Positions 33,281 to 46,700 of a stretch of DNA of 64,000 nt are shown here, in pieces (position 1 is the stretch's first letter; each line of letters opens with the position of its first letter). The notes below the pieces were generated by a model. It did not search any database and had not been told where the DNA came from. It saw nothing but the letters and a program-made list of their open reading frames with translations. Source of the DNA: Burhinus oedicnemus (lineage: Eukaryota > Chordata > Aves > Charadriiformes > Burhinidae); NCBI GenBank assembly GCA_008921705.1, contig VFFE01008422.1, positions 899,105-963,104 on the forward strand, written 5' to 3'. Made by a program: the position numbers and the translations under genes.

Positions 33281-35696
33281 AAAGATCTCAAGTTGCAGCA
33301 CAGCACTGATTGGATTTAGTGCCCTGTTCCTGAAAGCATATAATGTGTGTACAACCTTGTTCCTACTCAGCTGTGTTAGCATGGCACTGTGCCCAAGCTA
33401 ATGAGTCTTGCACCTTGAGGAAAAACTATGCTACAGCATCTATCCTGTATTGGCTTTTGAAGCCAATGTAGTTTTCACTCACTCTGTCATCTATGCTTTG
33501 CTCCACAGTGTGATGCAGGCATGAATTACATGATTCTTTTGGTTTTGGAGGCTTCTAGGTAGAACTGTTCTTCTGCTTATTGAGGAGAAATCAGTAATTT
33601 GATATCATAAAAGTGCAGAAACCCTGTTTTTTTATTTCTGCCTGTCTCTCATGCTATTGCAGTAAGATCATAACATGTTGCAATCTCCTTTCACTCTGCC
33701 TTTGTGGTGCCTTAAACGCTGAAGTACTCCAGGGCACATCAGATTCACTCTGGATTTCCCAGCTGAGGTCTTAGACTCAAATGAGGCAAAATTCTCTATA
33801 TTTTCAAGTTTATTAGAAACCCAAATCCAAATGATAGATTTGAAGCATGAAACCTTATGAACTAGTCCCAAAAACCAGAGTCTTCCTGAGTTCATGATAG
33901 AACAGTTTTAAATGGACTGCTAGCATATTACAATGTGTAGCATCAATCTTTTCTGATATGCAATGAGTAAACATTTCTAATATTTTCGTACTAGCACCTT
34001 GCCTCGCATCAGGAGATTTAATGGTATATGTCAAATACTAAGAAGACTACAGCAATTCTGTAAGACATATATAAGCATCAGTATTCTTGCATGAAGAATG
34101 GAAAAGGTCAGGACAAAGAAGCTCAGTGTCATGCTCAGGTTTGTACTTAGGCTTGTGGAGCCAAGGAATAGAACAACTCCTGCACCTGACAGGAAGTCCT
34201 CCCATGTTTCTGCCTACTTCAAGTGGATTATTTTACTTTCTCGTCAGGAAAACCATTGGTAGAAATGTATTACTGCAGATATACTGCTAAGGTCTTATTA
34301 AAGCCAATGACATTAGGAGATTTGTAACTAAATAAATGTAAATTTTTCTGTGGATTGCAAGTGTCTCCAAATTGCAAATGATAATGTGTGCCTTTTGCTT
34401 TGTAATACCATTATCTGCCAGTTTCATTGCCTGTGAGAGCTGAAACTTGAAATCAGATCTAAGTTGTTATTTGGGCAAGATTTCCTCAATGTACACTTTC
34501 CTTGCTTTGCAAACTTACTGCTGATAAGCAAGCAGATGTACTGCAGACAGCACTGTAGGGTGAGAGTATGTGTTGTATAATACACTTGTTTTCTTTCTCC
34601 TCATTTTGCTGTTTCTTTTCTCCTCCTCCACCAAGTGTGCTCCCAAGCACTCTTGGAAAGCTGCCAGTCCAGACATATAAACACTTCTGAAGTTCCTCCC
34701 AGCCTTAGATTTCTGATTTCCTTTTCATGGGGTAGTCAAATTAGAAAGGATCTCCAAAGTAATTTCCGTGGAGGATGTCACTGGAGAAGAGAGGGCAGGG
34801 TCAGAAAGAAGAACCCCAGAGATGTGAATGTCCCAATATTAAAAAGCTAAAGCTATTTATACTTTGTGTGACTACTCTGGGTAATATAAACTGCACAAGA
34901 GACAGAGAACAGTGGTAATTGTTCTTCTAGTACATGTTTACTCCTTCTTTACTATCCCCCTTCTGGGCTTTGATGGGCTTTTACATAATGCTTTTCATCT
35001 GTTCAATATTATCAGCTACTAGTAAAAGCCATCTACTTAAACACAAGTAATTTAAATTACATGAAAATAAAGGAATTACAAGGTCGGTTGGGTGTTGGGG
35101 TTGTTAATGGGCTGCAATGCTTAAGGGATGTTGAAAGTTTTGCAATTTGCAGCATTCATATACATATACACATATACATTCATGCTGGTCTGTTAGGTTG
35201 CTCCCAAAGGACCAGCTCAGTAGAAAACCACCTTGTTTATATCCATACCCTGAAGGTGACTCCAGACACACCCAAAGCCACACTACACAGTAATAGATAA
35301 ATAGATAATATCTATCCCCTGTGCCTTGGCAAAGCATGTCTAACATTTGTTCTGCAGCAAACTGTCTGCTTTTGGCCCATCTGTGCGGGGCAGACTGACT
35401 TAAGCCACAAATCTACCAGCACCTTGTAGCAAAAGAGTGAGGAGATCTGCAAGCCTACCCTGCCTCCCTCATGGAAGAAGTGCTTGTGTGGGTGTCAGCT
35501 GAACTCAGCAGTCCCTGGGAAGGTGGCCTAAGTTACTGCACTAGAAATGTGAGGATAAAGCCTTTTGGAAAACAATGGTGTGGCAATTCAGATTGCTCCC
35601 CAGAGCACCTTGTCAAGAGGCAAAACACATGTAAAGGTGATACATGCCTTACCTGTGCCAGGAAAAAAAAAATCTGTTAGTTTGCAGGAAAAAAAA
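33281..35696. other. Unassigned stretch
   Basis: No repeat family is recognised. Open frames are short (at most about 80 codons) and show no recognisable protein. Confidence 0.4.
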
Positions 35697-36941
35697 TCAG
35701 AGAATCACAGAATGATAGGGGTTGGAAGGGACCTCTAGAGGTCACCTAGTCCAAATCCACTGCCAAAGCAGGTTCAGTTGGACAGGAATGCATCCAGGCA
35801 GGTTTTGAGTATCTCCAGAGAAGGAGACTCCACAGCCTCTCTGAGCAGCCTGTTCCAGTGTTCCATCACCCTCAAAATAAAGACATTTTTCCTCATGTTC
35901 AAGTGGAACTTCCTGTGTTCCAGTTTGTGCCCATTGCCCCTTGTCCTGTCACTGGTGGGCACCACTGAAAAGAGTCTGGCACCATCCTCTTGACACCTGC
36001 CCTTCAGATATTTGTAAGCATTGATGAGATCCTCTCTCAGTCTTCTCTTCTCCAGGCTAGCAGACCCAGGTCTCTTAGCCTTTCCTCATAAGAGAGGTGC
36101 TGCATTCCCTTGATCATCTTTGTAGTCCTCCACTGGACTCTCTCCAGTAGTTCTCCAGTCTTTCTTGAACTGGGGAGCCCAGAGCTGGACACCGTACTCC
36201 AGATGCAGCCTCATCAGGGCAGAATAGAGGGGGAGAATATGGTCCCTTAACCTGCTCGCCACACTCTTTTTAATGCACCCCAGGATACCATTTGCCTTGG
36301 CCACAAGGGCACATTGCTGGCTCATGGTCAACTTCTTGTCCACCAGGACTCCCAGGTCCCTCTCTGCAGAGCTGCTTTCCAGCAGGTCAATCCCTAACCT
36401 GTACTGATGCATGGGATTATTCCTCCCCAGGTACAGGACCCTACAGTTGCCCTTGTTGAACTTCATTAGGTTTCTCTCCACCCAACTCTCCAGCCTGTCC
36501 AGGTCTTGCTGAATGGCAGCACAGCCTTCTGGTGTGTCAGCCACTCCTCCCAGTTTTGTGTCATCAGCAAACTTGCTGAGGGTACACTCTGTCCCCTCAT
36601 CCAGGTCGTTGATGAGTATGTTGAACAAGCCTGGACGCAGTACTGGGGAACACAGCTAGTTACAGGCCTCCAACTAGACTCTGCACCACTGATCACAACG
36701 CTCTGAGCTCTGCCATTCAGCCAGTTCTCAATCCACCTCACTGTCCGCTCATCTAATCCACACTTCCTAAGCTTACCTATGAGGATGTTATGGGAGACTG
36801 TGTCAAAAGCCTTGCTGAAGTTGAGGTAGACAATGTCCGCTGCTCTCCCCTCATCCACCGAGCCAGTCCTGCCATCACAGAAGGCAATCAGACTGATCAA
36901 GCATGATTATCCCTTGGTGAATCCATGTTGACCACTCCCAT
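35697..36941 (-). mobile_element. CR1 LINE 3' portion
   Basis: The 3' terminus is at the left (ATCAGAGAATCACAGAATGATAGG). The copy continues on the minus strand through the ORF2 C-terminus and RT to a 5' truncation near 36941, within the segment before motif A. This is a different subfamily from its neighbours, with CACCTAGTCCAAATCCACTGCC-type 3' text. It carries a deletion near 36640. Confidence 0.93.
36086..36900 (-). pseudogene. CR1 ORF2 reverse transcriptase remnant
   Basis: Two overlapping frames cover the RT core. 36900-36660 encodes VDEGRAADIVYLNFSKAF and the GRAQSVVISG stretch. 36628-36086 encodes [11 protein letters not shown], motif C (FADDTKL) and a C-terminal region ([21 protein letters not shown]). 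A deletion at about 36640-36660 removes most of motif B and shifts the frame. Motif A reads YLNFSKAF instead of YLDFSKAF: the catalytic aspartate is asparagine. A further frame at 35965-35774 encodes the last part of the protein. This copy is inactive. Confidence 0.88.
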
Positions 36942-39900
36942 TAAAATAAAATTTATTTTCCCATTTGCAGGTTTTGTGAGCAAAGAAGAGGATAACTTAG
37001 AGTCCTGCCATCAGGTAGAAGCCGCTATGGGCAGAAAAGACTGTCTCTTGTATTAGTATGTAATCTACAGTTTGGCCTCTAAAGCAATAGGCTGAGGGCC
37101 GTCTGTCCAGGAAGCTGACTTTCCTGGGTGACATACAGCAACCTCAATGGGCATAGCAGTGCTTTTGACATCATGAGTCTGTCCTCAGATTTCATTTGCA
37201 CAGACATGAAGTCCTGTGGGATGTGGCTTTAGAAATGTTTCAATATAGGTCTGGGGTGGTCTTTCCTCAGACATAGGCCTGTGCTGAATAGAAGGAGCCA
37301 TCACCACGTGCACTCAGCACATCCTGATCCAGGAGACAACTTTATCCAAATTATTTTCAGTATAAAGGGAACTTTTGGCTCCTTCTTATAGACATATTTG
37401 TTGTAGCAGTCTCTCTTGACTGCTATGTGAGCACTTTGGAGATGTCCCTGGACAAGGATGGGTGACTGTTGCTTCAGCAGAAAGTTGGATTAGGCAAGGA
37501 TTCAGCTGGCCCTGTTTGTAGCATACAGTGGTGGTTGGGAAATTATAGACAAGAGATTCTCCATGCAAGGGCAGTGCCAAGCCTGCGCCTGCCTTCTTCA
37601 CTCTCTGGTTTCATCCAGAAGATACCATGCAAGCCAGCCCCCGGCCCTGAGAAGCCATCTCACATGTAAGTGGCTGCCTGGCTGCCCAGTTAGTACTGGA
37701 TAGTGGTCTTCACAGGATAGAGATGGGCAGACACCAGTTGAGACTGAGAGGAGAGTGTGTCATAGGTATGAACTTCAAGCGTTTGACCATCAAGTGGATA
37801 GGGTGGTCTGAGGCCACCAGGTAAGACCACAGCAGTCTGTGGGACCTATTATCCTTAATTTGAATACTGAAAGAAGGATTTTGTGACACTGGGACAGCAG
37901 GGATGGCTCTGAAATGTGTTTCTGTGTGCTTACTGATGCACTGCCTGCTCCAGTTGTGAAACAGCCCTGCACGGGATCTGTGGAGCAATGTGCCATTTGT
38001 TGCCCCAGATGCTGTCAAAGGATGTAGCTTGGCAAAGTTGGATTGCATCTGCCAAGGATTTTCCAGGTTGTCTAGTCATCCACACTGCCCAAGGGCATGT
38101 CCTGAAGGGTCAGTGTGTTCTATATGCACCTTAATAATTCTCATCGCAGCCTAGTGGGACACTGTTGCCATAGCACACCTAGTGAGTTCCAGTGCCATGA
38201 CAATGGGAAAGAGGATTTGGCCTTGAGACGATCAAATGACTGCTGAGACTGCAGTGGCTGCAGAGCGTAGACGCAGCCATAGGAATGCCAGTGCTAGATA
38301 AGGATCATTTGAGCTCTGGCAGCTCCATCTAGCCTTTGGGAAACCAGCCTGAGCTCACTGTGTGGTGTGGAAGAGGGAGCGGGTGATTCAGGTACATCTT
38401 GGCAGTTCCTGCAGTGCAGTTTTCTTAGAAGTGTTTCTCCTGCTGGTAAAAACATAGCATGACTGGAAATAGGGTTAGATTCTGGCTCTAAATGCAGAAG
38501 TGTGTATTAAAAATGTGTTTTGGAGGTAGGCTGTCTTTATAGCCTAAAATACTAGTAGTTCACCAGAAAATATCTCACCTCCAGCTGGCAGTGAGTTCCC
38601 TGTTGCTTTAGAAGCGTGGTTGCTTGGTTTACCTCTGCCCCCTCGCTGCGTGAACTGGTGGCCTCATCACCTTGTCACATGTCGCAGTTGTGCAAGTGAA
38701 TGGTGGTAGCACATCACAGGGCAGCTGCAGGCAGAGAGAGGACCAGGCAACATGCCTGCAATCTTTTTTTCTTTACCCCCTCAGATTTACAGCTGGTTGG
38801 GGTATATTTGTATCTTGGTAATTGGGAAATCTAATTGGATATCATGGAGTCCTAATTAAATGGCTTTTATGGTTATAAGAGATTTTGAGAATAGTCATCT
38901 GTGAAGACTTGGGATCCATGTTCCATTTGCATGTGCAGTTTCTGTGGTGGTGTGAGTAAGTGCTGTAATTGCCTGTAGGAGTCCATAGTGTCTACCCAAC
39001 TGAAATAAATTACAAATACTTCCTAGCATTCACTTTTTAAGTCTCTGGTTTTAGAATTAGGGAGACAGCTGACATAAAATACTATATTTGAATAGACATG
39101 CAAGAACAGAAATCACATTCTGTTCATTTTAGCTGTGTCTTTTTGCCAACTTGTGTAACAGTTGACAGAAAGTTAAAATTTTGCAGCTGTTTTAACATCT
39201 GATTAACCACTACAGAAGTCCTTGGTAAAGACTGAGTACATACCATGGAATGGAATATATGCTAATACTGTTCCGATTAAGCAGCATTCACTGCAATGGC
39301 CTCTCACTAGCTAAATAATTTCTGAGAGAGATATACTAATTAAGTGTTTTTTCTTTTTATGTATTTCATGATTAAGAGGAATTTGCTATATTTACAGCAG
39401 TGCAACTAAAGCTATTCAGAACTAACCACACCGATATTTACAGAACACAGAGAGAAATTGCTTATGCTTCTGTCTTCTTCACTACTTATTGTGAAGGGTG
39501 TGTTTAGTTTCCTTAGAGGTGCTTTCACTCCTGTAATGCATAAAATGATCCCTAAGTTTGTAAAGTGCTTTGAGATCCTCTAGAAAATAAATGATTTTAT
39601 AACTTTAAAATGCCATTGATATTCAGTTCTGTGAGCTATCTGCTGCTGTCTAGAAGCTGATTTGCTTATTTATAATAGTAATAAAAAGCTATCTGGTTTA
39701 GCATTGTATTGCCATATAAAGCTCTTCAATGCAAGACTGTTGCAATCAGCTGGAACACTTAGGCTTAGAAAATCTTTTTGTTATATCTTATGGCAGCTTA
39801 TACCCTACCAGCATTACAAGCTTTTTATTCCTTCTTGAACAGAGACCATTTTTTGATTTCTTGTTTGCATTTTCATAGAGGCACGTAAAGTATTAATAGT

Positions 39901-41854
39901 CCATATGTAGCTCAGAGAACTTTATTAAATATTAGCTTTTATACACAGTTTTACTTCCAGTACATCAGGTTTCCATACCACATGGATGAGCATATCAAGA
40001 TGAAAATGTTTTTGTGGTTATCATTTGTGCCTTGGTAAATATGGTATGGACCAATTTCAGTAATTCCTCTTAGAAGCCAAGAGTGGTACAAGTGGTAGAA
40101 AAGTAGTAACTGAAGACAAAGGCTCTTGACCTCACCAGATGACAGGCAGGATTGTGATAGCTCATGTATTTGGGATCAGGAGACAAAGCCCAGTTCCTTT
40201 CATCATTACAGTTTGTCAGACTCTTGCTATAGGGTTTTCGCACGCATGAAATTTTTTTATGGATCTCATGCTGTTTTGGCAGCTTAATTCGATTTAAATG
40301 CCTTCTTGTTCCTGATTTCTTCTTTTGCATTTCAAAAGGATTTGATTTAAAATGAAATGGCAGTTTTGCAGAATTGTGGACAAATTTAATACCTTTTCTT
40401 TCTTACTTGTTCTCCATTCCGTGGGATCTTTATTTTGCTTGTGCTCCTTTCCTTGAAATCCCTGTACCCTGGGACACAGGCAGAAGCTCAGAGGCCAGAA
40501 GGCTTGTTCTGCTTTTGTTCCACTCTTGAAAACATAAAGCTATTGCTATCCAGCCTGCTCTTCTCATTGTAGCCATTCCTTTCCTTTTAACAGACAAGCA
40601 ATTCAATTGTTCTCTTTTACTCCTTCACTCCAGCCCCATTCACAGAAGAACCTGGCCAGGAGCTTGTATAACTAACATTTCTCTGTACTCCTGAGGGATG
40701 TCTGAGCTGTTTCTCAAGCCAGTGAAGCTGAGACTGTGTAAGGTTTCTGAGAAAGCACATGTGATTTTGCAAGGAATGTCCTTTTAGAGGTATTCCTCTG
40801 TGGTTGCCAAAGTCTTCACAGATGCTCTTGGCTCTGATCTCTGGGAGGAAACCAGGAGGTCAGAGCAGACACTTTTGAGTCCTGCCCTCCTTCTTGAAGA
40901 TGCCTCTGAAAGCTTCATTATCTGTGTACAGTGTAAACTGAGTACAAGTCAGGAGATGAAATGTAATCATTCTACAGTTTGATGTTTCTCAGTCTGACAG
41001 TTCTAACTTCCCAGAGGAGTCTGTAAAACATTGAAAATATTCCTAGCCTAAAGTAAAGAAATATAATTTCCCTCACCCCCTCACTCCATATGCAGCTCCT
41101 TTCCCTTCGAGTCCCAGAATTCTCAATCAGACTTTTGAAATATGCATGCAGGATATGACAAGGGCTTTATCATGCACAGGTTATCTTGAGAGCCAGAGGA
41201 ATAATGACTCCCACTCATGCTGTCCAGAGCAGAGTGTACAGACAGGGTCAAGCACCTCCTGTGTGCCAGTGCACACAGATTCAGCGTTCCTTCACTGTCA
41301 TAATTAATCTTTTTTTCCCCCCACTCTTTTATGATAAACAAGTGGTGAAAATGTTTTATTTCAAATAAGGGGTTTGTCTTATCTCAGTAGAAAATGACCT
41401 GAAGGTCAGATCTGCCTATAGGCAGATAATAAATATTAATTTCTATGACCAAATGACATAAAGAGAACCAAGGATTAATTATATCACAGATCAGCAAATT
41501 GACCTGGGGGGAGCTTTGTAATTTTTTTTTCTTTTCATACTATTCTCAATAGTGATTGTGATTATTTTATCTTGAACACACTTCAATGGCTTTTAGAAGA
41601 CTAACATAATATATTGTGACCAAAAGGAATGAGTTCAACAAACATAATAAATTGAAATGAAATGGAAAAAGGAGTCTAATAAATAGAGGCTGCTTTCAGC
41701 CTGCTGGTGAAGAAAAGGCTGCTCCCTTGACCCCTCTAATCCAAAGTTTTCAGCCCAGAGGTTATGTTTGCCCTCTGTAGTGATCCTCAGCTGCTGCTTT
41801 GGGCTATTAGTCTTACCTTTTACTGTTTGGATATGTTCTTTATTCTTATCAGGT
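36942..41854. other. Unassigned stretch of 4.9 kb
   Basis: No repeat family is recognised. A weak splice-like frame lies at 36971-37014, next to the CR1 5' end, and is listed in the findings. Otherwise there are only short chance frames. Confidence 0.4.
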
Positions 41855-42561
41855 TGTCCTGGTTTGAGGTAAAGCAGGACCAGTTTTGTTCAGTAACTTT
41901 GCTTGTTAGCTGGGCCTCTTCTAACTGCTGAAATTAACAGCATGTTGTGCAGGAAAACCGTTCGTTCTCAGAGTGATAAGACCCATGTTTATGGCTGATG
42001 CCAAGGAACGGTATGCAGAGAGGCTCTGGCTTATACTTATTGCTATGGCAACCAAGGACAGCCAACTTTGCTACTTGCCCCGTTGGAGGGTCAGAAGCGG
42101 AAAAGCGTAGAGGGGTCACACCTGCGGGGAGGAGCAGACAAGACAGGTGACCCAAAACTGACCAACAAGGGTATTCCATCCCATCTGCCTCATGCTCAGT
42201 ATATAAGCTGAGGGATCAAAGGGTCAGCCTCTTTTTCTTCAATGGCCGGCGTCCTGGGAGGACTCGGTCTCTGCATCTACCTTTGATCCTGATCCTGATC
42301 CTGACTCCAGATCCGGAATCCAGTTCCTGTCCGTCACTGAGTCCAGTCTGGGACTTCCCCTGAGCCTGCTGGTGACGTGATTGTCATCCTGGGAGCTTGA
42401 TACAGCTTTGTATATTTCATTTCCTACTAAATACTTAAGTCTCTCTTGTTTCTCTCTTTTCTTTCCCCTCTCTTTCCTGTCTCCTGAGCGGAGCAGGAGA
42501 GAGAGAGAGCATCTGTCGTTCCATCGGATTGGGCCAATCTGGCCCAAACCACGACACAGGT
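41850..42561 (+). mobile_element. Solo LTR, 702 bp, with 5-bp target duplication
   Basis: The LTR body is 41855-42556, starting TGTCCTGGTTTGAGG and ending CCCAAACCACGACA, so the termini are inverted repeats with one mismatch over 12 bases. CAGGT flanks both ends (41850-41854 and 42557-42561). The TATATAA box is at 42200-42206. The family matches 1673-2467 and 12516-13156, and this is the cleanest copy. A tandem run of GATCCT units lies near 42283-42302. The 5-bp duplication suggests class III (ERVL-like). No gag, pol or env flanks it, so it is a solo LTR. Confidence 0.92.
42200..42206 (+). promoter_or_regulatory. TATA box of the 702-bp LTR
   Basis: TATATAA follows CTCATGCTCAG and precedes GCTGAGGGATC. 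It lies in the core-promoter block conserved across several LTR families in this window. Confidence 0.6.
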
Positions 42562-43339
42562 CTTCACATTTTATTGGATACATGTATTTATATATTCATT
42601 GGAAATAGCATAACTATAAAAAAGCTGACAGAAAAGATTTACAAGATTATATTTAGTTCCTGAAAAATGTTCTTGAGACTTTCTCTGAAGTCAGTGATCC
42701 CAAAATCACCTCAATGTACATTTCATACTGCTCTCCTTCATACAGTCCACACTGGTGCACAATTTTATCGTCTATGTTTAATAATAGGGAGTTGTGAAGA
42801 TGTAACTTTGGCTCTCTTCTTTCCTCTCTGAATTATTACTTTTCTTCATTTTTTGTACATAAGTTCACATAGTGTTCCTTCCCCATGCTTTTTCTCAGCG
42901 TTCTCATTTTGTATGAATACACCTTTTGAAATGCAGCTGTATGTGACTATCACTTTGACATTAATCTATTTCTTTTTTTAGTGTCTTGTTGTTATTGCCT
43001 GCTTCCTACTGTCTCCGATTTTTCCTAACAGCCGCCTCCTAAAAGAACAATATCCTTTATTCAGGTGTCTGTACATGATCTATATGATAGCTGGTTTTCA
43101 ATTTCTGTAATTATAATATGCCCGACTGGTGCCTTCCTAATCTTCACAGCATTATTTTTCAAGAAAGTAGTTTTCAGGAATGATGTAAGACACAAAGTAC
43201 AACTTCAGTCTATGTTGTTGATGATAGGAAAGGGAACATAGACACAGCTCCTGGAGATAATACCATACTAAACAGAAGACACAGTTCTTGTGTAACACAG
43301 TTACAAATGAAACGTGCTCAGAAGGAAATCTTTGTTGCT
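42562..43339. other. Unassigned stretch
   Basis: Nothing is recognised between the LTR and the next CR1 fragment. Confidence 0.4.
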
Positions 43340-43732
43340 GCGGCAGTGCTCTGCTGGCTCATGTTCAGCTTGTTGTCCACCAGGACTCCTGGGTCCCTGG
43401 AGGTTGGCTGCTGTGGCTCCCAAGCCACACAGATCCTAGACTGTACTGGGCACTTTGGTTATCCTGACCCAGGTGCATGACTTTGCATGTGTCTTTGTTA
43501 AACTTCATACAGTTCTTGCTAGCCCACTCCTCCAGCCTGTCCAGGTCTCTCTGTAAGGTGGCTCGCCCTTCTGATGCGTCCACCTCACCACCTGGTTTGG
43601 TGTCATCAGCAAACTTAGTGAGGGTGCTTTTAATCCTTCTCCTCATCCACATCATTCATCAAGATATTGAACTGTGTGGGGCCCAGTATTGATCTCTGGG
43701 GGACCCCACTTGTGACAGGATGCCAGCCTGAG
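43340..43732 (-). mobile_element. CR1 internal fragment, RT region only
   Basis: The minus-strand fragment covers the RT from the GVPQ-like region (right) to about the LVDNKLNMSQ-like stretch (left). Motif C is intact as FADDTKP, followed by [18 protein letters not shown]. There is no 3' terminus or octamer tail at the left. This is therefore not a simple 5'-truncated insertion: the 3' part was lost by deletion, or the piece was copied in another way. Frame breaks lie near 43395 and 43650. Confidence 0.88.
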
Positions 43733-46700
43733 AAAAAAACTGTATTATTTCTCAGCCTATACTTTTGAAAAGTCAATACCTAGCAGTTTGGGGTTCTGCT
43801 CCTCCCCCGCCCACCCCCACCCCCTCAGAATATTTAAAGTATAGTCAGTAAGTGTGTAAAATACTGTAGTTTATGTTAGGTGAGTTGAGCTGGTGGAAGG
43901 CAAGAGAGGGAAGGACAGATCTGTTTCTAAGATCTCTCAGCAATATGAAGGTAGGAATAGCTAGGAGAACTAAAACTCAGTTTTATTTTCTTTTGGTTAT
44001 TGATTGGAGAGAGATCTTGCTGTTAGGTAATCCCTCAGAAAGGCTGGAGCTGGGAAATTGTCCAATTGACTGTGTGGTTTTATTAGATTATGTTGGGACT
44101 TGGAGTGATATAAGGCATCTTTTATTTGATTTTCTGGGGAAAGAATGGAGAGGTTGATTTATATTTCTATTCTGAGTTATTAAGTCATTTATTTTACTGT
44201 AGTGTCAGGAGCTCTCAGCTGAGATCACATCCTGTCTGGCAGGACAAAATAAAACCACATTGTCACAACTGCAGTGCCAATGGTGTTACAGACTAAATAG
44301 CATGGTGGTGTCAAATGACTTGCCTGATGATAGAGAACAGGTCAATGGAAGAGGTGTACGCAGAACTCCAATCTCAGTCTTTAGCTACTGGCCCACAGTC
44401 TCTATTGAAATCTGCTGATATTAGAAAAGGGTAACTGCAATCCCAGGTCTCAAATGCAGATTTTCACTGGAGATAATGGTGGCACCTCCCCCAGTTTGTA
44501 TCCTTCCTTGGAAAATTTTGGGATTTTGTAAACCCTGGCTGCACCTGTTTCCCACAGGCAGCTTTGTTTACATGTGCCACCTTATCCATAAATCCTGCAA
44601 TTACTTTCAGTAACTTAAACTTTCTCCTTCCAGAGCTTTATTCCTACAGCTCTGCTCTTACCCAATGTTTGGAGAACACGTTCCTGTGCTGGCAGCAGTG
44701 ATCTTCTGAATATGTGACTTTAAACTGTAGTGTATAAGCTTTATGGCTACACTTTTTCTTCCAAAAGCCACTGCTGTTTGTCTAATAAAGTTTATTTCCT
44801 GTAGGAGAAATAGAAATGCCATGCTTCCTAGTGGAGATTTTTTTTTTTAAAGTTATTGTGTTTTTGATATGTAAACAATGCAAACTAAAACTGAGTATAG
44901 CAAAGCACAATTTCTGTGCCAGACATTTTTCTGTACAGGTTGATGAAATACATTTCACAGCCATACTCCTCCATCACCTAGTACACCAATTCCCCATTCC
45001 ATTCAAAAATCCTGGCATTACTGTAATAACCGATGAAGCACTTATTTCAGGGATCAACATTGAAGTCCTAGCTTCCTTGCTGTGTTTAATTAGGACGATT
45101 ACTTACTATTTGTCTACCTAAAATAGTAAGAAGGGATGTTGTGTGCTTTATTTCAGTTGTCTTTGAAGCGTTGGCCAAAGGCCAGTGACCTTTCAGTAGC
45201 AATGGCCTCTGATGCTGTTAGGAGCCCTCCCCTTAGAGCATCAGGCAGATGATGATAATCTTCACCTCCCATCAGAGCAGTGAAAAAGCAGTAGGTGCCA
45301 TGTTCTGACACTTTTATGACTCATTTCATCACCAGGCTGACATGGCTATACAGACTATTAAGCATTCCCTTTGTAGGTCTCCCATTGTAAGCAGTCTTTT
45401 TTTCTAAAAAGGAAACATTAAGATCAAGGATATTTAATGCACTTTTACAATAATTCTCTGTGAAGAGACTAGGGACTTTGTTTGGCTGCTGTGTTATCTT
45501 ACTTTATTTTTCAGACCAGCCTGAGGACACAAACTGAAGTAATGCAAATTCTTGGGACAAATCATTCAGTTGAAAGAGAGATGGGGAGTCCTTCTTCACT
45601 CCTTCCCCACCTACACACCCACTGTGCCCAGGAGGGGCTAGAAGGGGAAGTGGAAGGGGCTGCAAGGCTTTTGAACCATCAGATAGGTGACATCCTCAGA
45701 AGTAGCCTAGGACCATGGCAGTGTGTGTGGGAGAGACAGTGGGGAGCAGAGGAGCACTCCAAAGGAGCTGCTGCTCTTGCTGTGTAAGGCCCTGGGTGAC
45801 TCACAAGGAGAATACTACATATCTGGTTGTGAGCTGGAAGGCAATATCGCCAGTGTGGCAGTTCACTCAGCAGCATGACTGTCCTGCCAAGTGAGAGGAA
45901 TGATAAACCAGCCTGGAGAGTCATGGTGTGCCTCGGAGCTCTTGGAGCTCAGTGTCCTTCTGCACCCTGGCCTGTTTGGCATCTTCTACATGTAAGTCGC
46001 AGTGGTAACTTGGCTGCTTTGCTTACACAAGGTGCTTAGAGCCTGCATGGGATAGCAGACCTAGGGCGAAGCCTCTGTGTTCTCCTTGAAGGGGTCATGA
46101 GTTTCTGCAGGGCAAGTGGCAGAGTCTAGGCTGACATTTTTTTCACAGAAACATCACAATTATGGTCCTGGCTTTCCAGCATGGAGCAACAAAAAGAAGT
46201 ATAGTGTGATGAATACGGTGGAAGGAGTGATGTTCTTCAGGGAGCAAAATACATGGGAGACACCTTGCAGTTTCTAGCAATGGAGTTTGTCAGTTTTTAA
46301 TTTTTGCAACTCTTTCTTGGTAGATTTTCTTGCCAGTCTGACAAAACAATATCTGATACACATCCTGATACATGCCCCCTCTGCAAGCTACCCACTGAAG
46401 AGAAAATGCACACTTTTTTTTTAGGCAATGATTCTTCTTCTGTCTGCCTAGTCCTGAACTGAGTTCTGGGTGAATCCCCTAATGGACAAAACATAAAAAT
46501 CACCCTGATAACTGAGCAACCCATCATCAACACAAAGGGTGCCTTAGCTCCTGCACTTACAGATACAGTGAAGTCATAGAAAGCTGTGAACAAAGCTGGT
46601 GTGGGTGGGAGGCGATGGGGAAGGAAGGTGGTGAGCTTGGAAGCTGTGCTGACAGATCACTCATCCTGATTTCCATTCTGAGGTGTGAGTAAGAGGCCTC

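Noticed and set aside
42283..42302. A short run of GATCCT repeats
   Set aside because: It lies in the 702-bp LTR and is a local slippage product with a partly matching text in the sister LTRs.
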